Assembly: GCA_017163975.1 (NCBI GenBank) | Contig: JAFFSR010000315.1 | Location: forward strand, 434,001 to 498,000 | Direction: 5' to 3' | Origin: Anastatus disparis | Lineage: Eukaryota; Arthropoda; Insecta; Hymenoptera; Eupelmidae | Length of the DNA: 64,000 bases | Shown: in pieces, positions 25,469 through 36,041 of the stretch | Position numbering within the stretch: position 1 is the stretch's first letter | Layout: every line of letters begins with the position of its first letter | Position numbers and translations under genes: made by a program | Notes under the pieces: model-generated | Databases searched by the model: none | Told to the model about the DNA's origin: nothing | Seen by the model: only the letters and a program-made list of their open reading frames with translations

Positions 25469-26956
25469 CCAACCCGAGAAAAAGAAAAATTCGTTGTAAA
25501 AAGAAGAAAAGATTTACTATAATAATAAAAAGAAGAAAATTATTGTTGATCTGTGAAGAGAGAAGAGATTGTAATAGATCAAAAAGGAATTGAGATAGGA
25601 AAGATTGATTGGATAAGTTTACGAAAATAAAAAGAAAAGAAAAAAAGATTATAATTTAAGAAGAACTTTAAGATCTGAAACCTTTTTATTTAATCTATTG
25701 TTGTTATTTAATACATATATTTTTATTTCGTATTTGTCTAATTTCTAAAATAGCCCCCAGGCACAGTCTGAACCCCAACCTTACTAGAAATACCCTTGAC
25801 CTTAGTTTAAAGACTCCAGAGAGATAGAATCGCGAGTTTTTTCTTGGTTTACAAAGATAACTAGAGATTGAAGAGATTAACTTGAGAGAAATACGAGAAA
25901 ATGGCACAAAGGGCAGGAGGTTTAAGAGGTTCGCGAACGACCAACCCACTGGACCAGTATAATCGAACCTTGATAGGAACAGTAAAAAAGATGTAACTGT
26001 GGCAGGTGATACAACGATTGGACGGGGTGGGCTGTAGTGCATCACGAGAAGGTTACCCGTCTTGCGAAGAAGGTTGGTTAGGAGTAGCATCCGTTAAATA
26101 AAAACACATGGGAGAGCACTGTGGAACCCATCAGTCAAAGACAGACAGAGCCATATTCTAGCGACGAATAGTAACCTCTGAATGGCGCCTTTAGAGAACG
26201 AAGAAGATTTAGAAGTTTCTCAGGGAGGGAGTTAGGGGCTCATTCAAGCAAGCAAGGATAGAAGAAGACCGACCAAAGTAGGGATAAGTCAGAAGCAACC
26301 ACAGCTGTGACAGCAGAATCGAAGGCATTGGTATTTCGGATGAAGATCTGTTAAGGTTGATACCCTGCGTGTTGTTAGGTGCAGCAAGCATCTAGTATAG
26401 GATCGCATGATTAGAAGTATATGACTGAAAGAGCTTCAAGAGAGCCTTTAGACATCAATATGTTGGCTATGTCAGACGAGTCGACCTTCTCAACGAACAG
26501 AAAAGATGAACTTAGGCCAAAGAAGAAAGTATATCCTACTTTATATCCTGCTTCAGGTGTATAGTGGGTTACCTAAAAAGTCCTGCGTCGATGAGAACAC
26601 AGGTACATACGGTGCACAGGAATCTACTATCAGAATATCGCAAGTTCATGGCAGGTAGATGAGCAGACACCTACGAAGATCTCAGGAGGTTAGGTCGACA
26701 TTGGGAAAAACAAAAGGACCTAGATAATCGGTACCAACCCCCACCACCACACAAGAAGATGTTAATCCAAGGTGCAGCGTTTGAAGCTGAAAAGACAGAG
26801 AAACCCTGAATAGCTAATGCAGAGAAGTTTAAAAAGACCAACAGCGAGAGTAAGAGCGAATCAGAGGAGATTACTAAACCGACCCAACAAAAACAACGAC
26901 GACGACAGAAGATATCTAATAAGCAAAAAGAACCTAATATTGCAGGAGTACAAGAA

Positions 26957-27373
26957 GTGAAACGAACTGAAGCTCACACTGACCCCCCACCAGAGACCCC
27001 GAACACGATAACATTGAATACACCAGCAGTAATGACTGAGCAGGTTTTTATAACAACCTGGCCTCCAATTGTAATACCGCAGGTAAACTGGTGGAGTGCA
27101 CCAGCTAGACCGCAGTATGACCCAAACAGGCAATATCAACAGCCAGCAAATGGAGCTTGTGGAGCAACTGGAGCAGCTAAAAGTCAACCGCTTTATTCAG
27201 CGTGTTATACCTGTCAGGCAGTTGAACACCGAGCAAAAGACTGTCCACAAAGAATCTGTCGCTCATATGGAGAAATGGGTCATTCTATGAACGTTTGCCC
27301 CATCCAGTCGGCCCCGGCGAATACATCTAACCAAAATTACACACCAAAAAACGGGAATTGGAACGTAATCTAA
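26957..27373 (+). pseudogene. gag nucleocapsid-like region
   Basis: A 138-residue frame, proline/threonine/asparagine-rich at first, then two CCHC knuckles. The first is complete: C83, C86, H91, C96. The second keeps C101, H109 and C114, but its second cysteine position (104) is tyrosine. Such knuckles bind retroelement RNA inside the particle. The rest of gag upstream (about 25.9-26.9 kb) is not readable in one frame. Antisense frames here are shadows. Confidence 0.7.
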
Positions 27374-27892
27374 GTCAAACAGCCACAGACCCGATCAACA
27401 AATGTTAGCAAATCTACAGCCATCATAGGGAAACGAAGCAATGAGGGGGGGGGGGCAAAATCCAACTGAAGCCCCCCCCTCTGATGCAAAACCCTCTAAT
27501 GCCCCCAACTTGGCCACCAAATGGGGAAAACTAGATAGAGAGTTGCTAAAAAAAGTACCTAAGCCCAAACAAAAAGACGGATACAAGAGCCCATGAAGAT
27601 ACTCTTCCTGCTCGAGAGTCTTGCCGAGAAATATTCTAGAGAAGAGATTCTGAGGACCATGGAGCATTTGCAAGAGAGAAAGAAGAGACTAGAATTGTAA
27701 GAACAGGAAAACATTATAACTGAGTATAGAGTCTGATAACGGAGAGAAAGAAGAATGTAAGAAGTTAGCAAAATTGAACATAGTGATAAAAATATTAGAT
27801 GAGGAGAGAGAAAAACACCCATCTATATCAACGACCAAGACTTGAGCAGAAGAAAATAAGTCTAGTCGAGGAGGGGAAAGAAATACCCACCT

Positions 27893-28276
27893 GTGACGAC
27901 CGAAAACAGAGCTGAGCCTGAAGACGATGACGATGCTGTAGCAGGCATGTGCAATGAAAATAGGAATTCCCTGAATGTAGTGCTCGTAGGGAGACAATAC
28001 CAGGCCTCATTTGATACTGGAGCAATGGCGTCGTTAATAGGACCAAGAGTAGCCCAGGAATCCCAAAATATATTAATACTAGCCCGAAAAGTGATCAGAA
28101 GCGTCATAGGAGGGTCTGCTCGAATAATCAGAAAATTACCAGTAGACTTGGAAGTAGATAGATGTGTCAGACGACTGGAAATGAGAGCTATTTCTGCCTT
28201 AGATCATGACATCATTCTAGGAATAGATTTCTGTCGACTTTGGGAAATAAAAACGAGATTTAGCGAAAATTTATAA
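27893..28276 (+). pseudogene. retroelement aspartic protease region
   Basis: A 127-residue frame with the catalytic motif DTGA within ASFDTGAMASLIG, followed by the hydrophobic-glycine block HDIILGIDFCRLW near its C-terminus, as in gypsy proteases. It stops at 28274-28276. The following polyprotein linker is broken by stops. Confidence 0.75.
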
Positions 28277-28548
28277 AGAATGAGAGATGGTGAATGGAAA
28301 GAATTCAATAAGAAGACCATACCCAAACCCTTGTTTTTGGAGAATTTGCTAATCGTACAATTAGATGATGAACAACGAGTAAAAATCGAAAACTTAGTAA
28401 ATTAAATCATACCTCGACCAACAGACGTACCAGGAGCAACTAACTTATCGGAGCATCATATCGATGTAGTGGGAGCAGCACCGATAAAACAAAGGTCTAG
28501 TAGGATGTCACTAATAATGTTGCAAATCGCTTATATAGAGATACGACA

Positions 28549-29010
28549 GTGTTGCGAAACAATGTAATTGAAAGGTCAGCCAGTGAATGGAGCAGTTTAC
28601 CAGTGATACTTCGAAAACCTGACGAAAAGTTCTGTGTTAATTATAGGGAATTGAATAAGGTCGCAAGAAAGGACGCTTATACGAAACCTAGTATGGATTC
28701 AATCCAGGACAAGCTGCAAAAAGCCAGATATCTAACAAAGATAGACGTGAAACAAGCATACTTTCAAATCCCCATGGAGGAGAATAGTAGGAAGTATACT
28801 GCCTCCTCAGTACCTAGCTCAGGTCTCAGGCTCTGGCAATTCAAGAAAATGCCCTTTGGATCGACCAACGCACCAATGACCTTCCAAAGGCTCATCGACG
28901 CTCTTTTTTGACCTAAATGTGAACCTGACATGTTTGGTTATCTCGACGATATCATCATTGCCACCGAGAACTTCAATGATCACATAAAATGGCTAGAAAC
29001 GTATTACGGA
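28549..29010 (+). pseudogene. gypsy-type reverse transcriptase fragment
   Basis: The frame 28549-28911 shows the fingers/palm motifs NYRELNKV, LTKIDVKQAYFQIP (first catalytic aspartate) and KMPFGSTNAPMTFQRLID. It stops at 28911. The catalytic YLDD block follows at about 28936-28950 after that stop. The thumb and connection regions are poorly preserved. Confidence 0.85.
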
Positions 29011-29259
29011 GACTGGTAGACGCTGGATTGATTTACCTTGATTCATATTAGACAACGAGAGACTAAGACCGAATCCAGTCAAGATAGCACCAGTCGTCAA
29101 TTATCCAGCGCCCTGGAGTGTGAAGCAGCTGTGAAGATTTCTTGAAATGGTAGGATGGTATTCAAGGTTTATTAAACATGATTAAAAAAAAAAATTCCAT
29201 TAGTGAAGCTGTTAAGGAAAAGCAGAGAATGGAATTGGGAAGAAGAGCAACAGGAAAGA

Positions 29260-29570
29260 ACCTTACTATAACAGAGAAAGAGTTATTAGCAGTAATATGG
29301 GCAATTTAAAAACTATCTTGAAGGCTATACTATTAAGATTATTACAGACCATAGTGCGTTGAAGTGGCTACAGAAGCTAAAAGACCCAACAGGACGGTTA
29401 GCAAGATGGGCATTAAAAATGCAACATTGGTCATTCAAGATCGTTCAGCGACGTGAAGCATGACATCATGTGTCCGATGCTCCCTCAAAAATGTACGAAG
29501 GTCAAGAAAAAGAGGAAGAGGTGTGCGCTTTCGGAAAGATAAAAGATGAGAAATACATACAGGAACTTTC
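29260..29570 (+). pseudogene. RNase H region remnant
   Basis: Recognisable words are TEKELLAVIWAI near 29275, SALKWLQKLKDPTGRLARW near 29352 and VSDAPSKM near 29467, which matches the ADALSR motif that closes gypsy RNase H domains. Internal stops are present. Confidence 0.7.
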
Positions 29571-29629
29571 ATACAGGAAAGAACCATTACTCTACCCAGT
29601 GACCCATGGAGAAGAAGGATAGCGACTCG

Positions 29630-30715
29630 TAGTGCCAGCAGAACGCCAAGACAGGATACTGCAAGATGCACATTGTCATCCTTTCTTAGGGCATCTGGGA
29701 CTAGAAAAGACCTATGATAAGAGAGTATTATTCCTATCATCAGAGAATATTATTGGCCAGGAGTCTACTATGACACTACTCTATTTGTGAAGGAGTGCGA
29801 TGACTGTCAGCGTTACAAGACCAAGCAAACTAGACCTTAAGGAATAATGGGAAACCGTGTCGTTAAGAGACGATGGATAGTAGTATCAGCTGATATGATA
29901 GAGTTTCCTTCTAGTAAGAGCCAAAATAAATATCTGTTAGTCTTTCAAGATCTTTTTACTAAATGGACCGAGTTGATGCCACTAAGAACTGCTGATGGAA
30001 AAGCAGTGGCAAAAGCCTTCGAAGAGCTGATATTATTCAGATGGTAGACTCCCAAGTACTTGCTAACTGATGACGGAAAAGAGTTTAATAACAAACATTT
30101 AGACCAAGTGCTGCAGGAATATGGGGTATCTAGAGTCACGACACCGCTATATCACCCGCAGGCTAACCCAGTGGAACGTGCAAATATAACCTTGAAGATC
30201 ATAATAGCAACCTTTGTAAAAGAGGATTATAGGACTTGGGACCAGCATCTCTAGGAATTTAGATACGTAGTGAACACAGCGACGCAGTCGACACTTAAGG
30301 CCTCTCTAGCATTTTTGAATTATGGGAGACACCCTATGCCTGTAAAGAGCTTAGGAAGGGAAGTGGAACAGATCAAACAGATAAAGTAAAGAGATTAGAC
30401 GCACTAAGAGATTTAGTTATGAAATATATTAAAAGGGGAAGAAAAAACAAGCAAGAGAGTATAATAAATGGAGAAAATATATTAGATTTAACGTAGCGGA
30501 TATAGTCATGCGACGATCACACGCGCTTTCAAACGCAGCTAACTGATTTTCCGCGAAACTTGCAACAAAATACAACAAACCGTTTAGGATTTTAGAAGTT
30601 GAATCACCGTTAGTATACGTAGTCGAAACAGAGGGGGGTAAGCGCAATGCGAAGGTACACGTTTCGCAACTCAAAAGATATATACCCCCTAGAACTAAAC
30701 CTGACATGAAACCCT
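29630..30715 (+). pseudogene. retroelement integrase remnant
   Basis: The zinc-binding end shows a histidine region (HCHPFLGHLGLEKTYDK) and the CDDCQRYK cysteines near 29800. The core has an SADMIEF-like first aspartate (29890), LLTDDGKEFNN with the second aspartate near 30066, and HPQANPVERAN with the glutamate near 30170. The C-terminal end keeps HVSQLKRYIPP near 30660. Frame changes occur between the zinc module and core and after about 30254. No chromodomain seen. Confidence 0.8.
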
Positions 30716-31105
30716 AACCCTGAACTCAATTCAATACTGATCCCCATTACACATTATTTTTTTTATCTTTATAATAAATTGATAGATGTATTGTCCGTAG
30801 TTTAAATCCGAAAAGTTATCCTGATCCATTCCACTGATTCTAATTTAACTAATCTAACTGAAAACAAAACGCATTAAATTAAATACAAAATTAACATGGA
30901 GCATGAGTTCATAAGTAAAGAGTGTGTAATTTCTGGGAATAGTACGGTGAAAGTAAATGTTTATCAGTTGTAAGAAATTTGATTATGAGAAAAAAAATAA
31001 CCTGCGAGTGGATCGGTGGCATGAGTTGTTGATGTGCGGTGCAGCGTGCACAATGACTTGTAAGCAGTCCACTCTAGCAAATTTCCAGCTCAGGAAGGGA
31101 GAGTT
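30716..31105. other. retroelement 3' untranslated stretch with candidate polypurine tract
   Basis: AT-rich, without coding signal. It ends in the purine-rich CAGGAAGGGAGAG at 31091-31103, just before a TGTGACATG start that I treat as the beginning of an LTR. Confidence 0.4.
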
Positions 31106-32133
31106 TGTGACATGGTACGTCAAAATGTAAATTTGTTTAACAAATTAAAGACTTTAATTTCACGCACGCACACAGACAAACCATCGGTGCACTCATCGAC
31201 CCGGGCGCATATTTTTATTAAAGCATAAATAATTAATCAAGAGATATTTTTCTTTGTAATACCGGTATCACGAGGAGAGCGACCATGCTAGCAAAAGCGC
31301 GTGGCATCCATTAAGCACACATTCGCAGACCGTGTGTGTGAACAGCAGTGCTGCTAGCGTAGACCATAGGTAGTGAGTACATCTACTACCACTACAAAGC
31401 AACGATCGCACGTGCGCTAGGAGTCAGCATATAACGAAGAAGACTTAAAAAGAAAGAATGAAGAGATAGGAAGAAAAGGGATAGCAAGATTAGTATACTG
31501 TAAGAGCAAATTGGAAATGATGACGCGCCTATTTCTCGCGCAGTGAGAAAAGAGGGAGACGCAGTACGCTAAAAGAAGATGGATGGAGCATAGGGAAAGG
31601 GAGATTGCCTCTTCTTTCTCTTCACTTGAGTACATATGCATTATATGACTATGCGTACATGTATATTTGTATATATATCTACACTTACGAGTGCTCTCTC
31701 TTTCTCTCTCTAAAGAATAAAATAACATAAAAAAAATTACTGAATAAAATTTCTCGCATTAAAGGTGGCGGCATGTTGAAGACTTGCGTTCGAGGACCGG
31801 AAAGCGAAAATAAGCAATTAGAGGCAGTTATTTGGAATACTAATTAACGATTAGAGAGAATAAAATTAGAAAGAGATAAAAGATAGTTAAGAGGGAGAAA
31901 TAGACTCGAAGAAGAAGGAAGTGGCCATTGAAATTCATTCGATTGCTGTCCTCGTACCACTTCGGAGCTTTTTACTCGTTGTTAATACAAGAGAGTTGTT
32001 TTAGAGTTTGCTAAGGAGATTTAAGTGAAGATTTTACCAAGGAGGATTTTTGAGATTACGGAGGTTATCGTGAAGCAGAGAGTGAAGGAGAAATTTCCCA
32101 AGGTTTAATCTACCCGGTTTTTCATTTCTCGCA
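31106..32133 (+). mobile_element. candidate LTR of the gypsy-like element
   Basis: A 1028-bp block with TGTGACATGG at its start and TTCTCGCA at its end. A polypurine tract lies before it and a primer-binding-site-like TGGCGCCGACC two bases after it (32136). An AATAAA signal occurs near 31716 after a CT-rich stretch. Having a polypurine tract on the left and a primer site on the right is odd for a single element and suggests a tandem or recombined arrangement. No second LTR was found for comparison. Confidence 0.45.
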
Positions 32134-33432
32134 GCTGGCGCCGACCAGTTGCTGCCCTAGATAGAAAGAGAGAGAGAGGAACAACCAATCCTGAACCTCA
32201 TTGTCGCCATCGGCGACCTGACTTTTCCTTTGCATGAACCAGATTAATCGACGGTGAGTGAACGCCAGTCCAGCTAAATAGAAAAATTTGTAACTAACGG
32301 CTCTTGCCGACTAATCAATAGATTCAGAGAATGCGCATGCGTGAAGTGAAATTTATATATAAGTGACTGCGACATAATTAAATTTAATTTGATTAGTGAA
32401 TAGATAACGATTAATTTTTTTTGTTGATCTCATTAAGTAAGGAAGAAAATATTAATTGTAAAAATAGAATTAAAGGGTAAAATTTAAAATTTATGTAAAA
32501 ATTGCTGTTTTTTATATTCGACTACGTATCTAACGATTTCGTCGACCGTTAATTTATCATAAATTAAATACTGAGCAGTAAATTAACCTAAATTATTTCT
32601 TTATTAAATTAAACTGACCAGTGGATTTTTATTAAGAACTAATAGTTTGTTTTTTTTTGGAAACTGATAGACACGACGGTACGCAGTGTACAGAGTGTGA
32701 GAGTGAGAAACCGATATAAAATGACGCGGATTCTTGGCAGCCATTTTGATTATAAAAATATTTTAGGATTTCAGTTAACGCTGACGAGTGAATTAACAGA
32801 TTTTTTTGAGGAGAAGGATTATTAATTAAAGACTAAATTAGTTTTTATATTTACCATAATTAAAATTTTTTTTGCGTGTGCTGAGTAAGTTATAAAAGCG
32901 CGTTGTATTAAAAATTTTTTTTCGATACCTACATTGATTGGAGAGTAAAATAAAAGTTGCGAACTATTAAATTATATTGATGTGTTAAAGAGAAATTATT
33001 TTGTGTTGTGTTAAACCTCTTCAACTTTCAGTTTCAAAAATTTTCCGTTAGAGATCGCCCACCTCCTGATCCAAGACAGCCCGAGGTCCGTGCTTACCAT
33101 GAGTCAGCTGGTGAATTGACTGGCGTCTTAATGAAATTAAATTTTTGGCAATTCGAAGTTTGCATGCGGGGACGGGCAGAATTATATTTTCATTGATTGA
33201 TATTTTTCTGATTGTTTAAATATAATTAAATTCCTACATCGCAAGATTATTAACATAAGCAGTGAAAAATAAGAAAAATTTATATTTTACTATAAAGAAA
33301 AAGAAAAAAGTATTTTACTGTCATTATTTTCAAAATTGAAAAAGAGAAAGAATTTAAGGTTTATACCTTTCAGTGCATTTTTAATGATCTAGTAATAGAA
33401 GAATCAACTCTTAAAATTATATTATATGCACG
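32134..33432. other. possible retroelement leader and AT-rich DNA
   Basis: Begins with the primer-site-like TGGCGCCGACCAG. The frame at 33008-33196 has no family signature. I see no other feature. Confidence 0.35.
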
Positions 33433-33447
33433 TAAATTACAAGTAAT

Positions 33448-33844
33448 TAGGGAGCGCAGTGGTGTAAGGGAGCGTGGTGGTGCAAGGGAGCGTGATGGTG
33501 TGAGGAAGCGCGGTAGTGTGACGGACAGAACTTTTGACTTTAACGCGGTGGGCATGGGTTCGAATCCTGGCCAGGTATCTTTGACTTTTTTTTTTTTAAA
33601 TAAGTGTATGTGCCATTTATCTCGTGACTCTTAAAAACCCCGACTTCATCAAGTATCGGTTGATTGTTGGTGACATAAGTGACTACCATCCATCGGTAGT
33701 CAAAGTTTTCGGTATGGTGTGTCAGACAGTCCAGCCTGATGTAATGTGTTAAACGAGAACCGGGTTGGGCTCCCTCGATATCACCATATGAAAAAGGTTA
33801 ACATATAGAGGCATATATCCTCATATATTAACTTTTTTTTAATA
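33448..33844 (+). mobile_element. tRNA-derived SINE, full-length copy
   Basis: Flanked by a perfect 15-bp direct repeat (TAAATTACAAGTAAT at 33433-33447 and 33845-33859), the mark of target-primed insertion. The head contains four 18-bp units beginning GGGAGCG (33450-33521), each with an A-box-like TGGTG-AAGG word. A tRNA-like segment with a perfect B box GGTTCGAATCC near 33557 follows. The ~240-bp body is shared with the copy at 7406. The 3' end is a hairpin (AAGGTTAACATATAGAG against TATATTAACTTT) and a T-rich tail. Non-coding; pol III transcribed in principle. Confidence 0.92.
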
Positions 33845-33859
33845 TAAATTACAAGTAAT

Positions 33860-34668
33860 CAATATTATTTTTTTCTGTAATAAAAATGTAAAATCTATTT
33901 TATTATCTGTATTTTAAAAATAAAAAGTAAAAGCAATTTTAAATAAAAATATTAGATAAATAATATTAGATGATAATAACAAATGTTTTGGAAACCACCC
34001 AAGGGGTATTGTCATTGATACTCTACATCGAATACTTTGTCACACAATGTAAATAATAAACTATGTATCGTACCATATAGGCGCGTTGGTATTTTTATTG
34101 TTTTATTTAAAATTATTATTTGAAAAAAAAATACAATGAATTTGAATAATTTTGAGACATGTTATAATTAATTAAAATTATTAAAATTTTTTCATATTAC
34201 TATTCAAAATAAAACCATAGTTACCTTCGCCTGCAGCCCTACACAACCATGAGCGTCTATACCCTACCTTCTTGAACCATAGACTTCACCTATAATCTAT
34301 CCACCTCCAACAGGAATACACATATTCAAGCAAAGCTTTAAAAGTTACTCTATTACTTTGTAACATTTGTTAATACTTTTTTTTTGTATAACAAATACAC
34401 AAATTAATTAAGACATGACTCTTTTAAATCTCTGTTTAAATATGCCTATCAAAATTATTATAATAATTAATTTGGCTAAATTTTTGCTAACTATTAATTA
34501 AAAATTTAATCAAATTTCAACGAAATTTAAATTCTCTTCACCTGACTTTTTATCTAAATTCTAACTAACTTTTAGCTATTTTTTAGCTATATTTATGTCA
34601 ATCTTAGGTAACATTTAGCTATATTAATGTAAATCCTAGTTAACTTTTGGCTATATTTTAGCTATATT
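33860..34668. other. AT-rich DNA ending in a ~45-bp tandem repeat
   Basis: From about 34540 to 34668 the words CTAACTTTTAGCTATATTTATGT repeat with variation in units of about 45 bp. The same repeat resumes at 40361-40440, on the far side of the transposon, showing that the element inserted into it. Confidence 0.65.
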
Positions 34669-35053
34669 TGGCTGATTCCATTCAGATTCATGCAGGCCGT
34701 TACAGATCAAATTTTTTTTGTGTTAAATGTTAAAATGAAAGGTGCAAAATGAAAATGGACCTCCATATTCAATGCTTTTTCAATATGCTCTATCTCCGTC
34801 AATTTTTTTTGCAATAAACGAATCATTCGAATGCAATATTCATTGCATTTCGAATATGCTCTATGTCCGTCAATTTTTGACTTTTTAAGACGAATTTTTT
34901 TAAATGTGCGAAATTCAGTCTAGTTTCAAATGCCGTTTCGATTTTTGAGATGCGAGTTGATTCCTCTGAGTTATCCATGAAAAACTTTTAAAAAAGTGAT
35001 TTTTAACGCAATTTTCTTGAAAACCATATATATATATATATATATATATATTT

Positions 35054-36013
35054 AGTACCGTCCATAAATACGTGAACAAAATTTTGAAAAACATCACTCG
35101 TTTAAAAAGCATTATCTCTGGTTCTAATGGTCGTAGAATAAAAATCAAACAAGTAAATTAAAGTATACGAAAAATACTAACTTTTTATGGTGTTTAAAAT
35201 TTTTTCAAAACATTCTTTCGATTTTTCATCCTTCTTTCAAAAAATGTCAATTTTTCACATTTTTAAACATTTTTTCAATCACTTATATCTTTTTTGAAAA
35301 TGATTATTAATGAAAAATTCCAACGGGAATCGAAAGAATTCTAAAAAATCTAAAATTTATCACTAATGGTTTTTTTTCCTACGAAGCTTATTAAGGTAGT
35401 TATAAGCAATTGAATGTTGTGATATAGTATAATAAAAAGACGAATAATAATATGCAAATAATGATTCAGAATATTTTTTTTCATATTTCTTGAAAAATTA
35501 AGTGTTATTTTGTCAAAAATTAAAGTTTTTTCCTAAAAAATTATGACAATAAATAATTTCAAAAAGTTTATATACAAATATATTAAAATAATTAAATTTT
35601 CATTGATGTTTCCGTTAAATTATTCGTAATTTTACTATAGTACTTCTTAACATTGGATTGCTAATAACTACCTAAATAAGCTTCGTAAGAAAAAAAACCA
35701 TTAGTGATAAGTTTTAGATTTTTTAGAATTCTTTCGATTCCCGTTAGAATTTTTCATTAATAATCATTTTCAAAAAAGATATAAGTGATTAAAAATATGT
35801 ATAAAAATGTGAAAAGTTGACATTTTTTTAAAAAAGGATAAAAAATGGAAAAAATGGTTTGGAAAAATTTTAAACACCATAAAAAGTTAGTATTTTTTGT
35901 ATACTTTAATTTACTTTTTTGATTTTTATTCTACGACCATTAGAACCAGAGATAATGCTCTTTAAAGGGGCGGTGGTTTTCAAAATTTTGTTCACGAATT
36001 TATGGACGGTACT
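35054..36013. mobile_element. Tc1/mariner-like foldback MITE
   Basis: Inverted ends AGTACCGTCCATAAAT and its partner ending GGACGGTACT. Arms of about 350 bp (35054-35415 and 35655-36013) surround a short unpaired centre. TA repeats lie on both sides, consistent with the TA target of Tc1/mariner elements, and one end reads CAGTACC. No transposase. Assignment rests on target and termini only. Confidence 0.75.
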
Positions 36014-36041
36014 GTATATATATATATACACATATATATAT

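Larger units (their letters stand above)
25700..31105 (+). mobile_element. decayed Ty3/gypsy-like retroelement, internal region
   Basis: Ordered remains of gag zinc knuckles (27.2 kb), aspartic protease (28.0 kb), reverse transcriptase (28.5-29.0 kb), RNase H (29.3-29.5 kb) and integrase (29.65-30.7 kb) in one direction. Protease, RT, RNase H, then integrase is the gypsy order. Copia would have integrase before RT. The frames are cut by many stops and shifts, so it is dead. No envelope-like frame is visible between integrase and 31105. The 5' LTR is not found, and the left edge at about 25700 is approximate. Base composition is GC-richer than its surroundings. Confidence 0.85.

Noticed and set aside
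25704..28107. Minus-strand frames up to 128 residues
   Set aside because: They lie opposite gag and protease of the gypsy-like element and show no family motifs.
30716..31105. Envelope gene after integrase
   Set aside because: No open frame, signal peptide or membrane segment is visible in this stretch.
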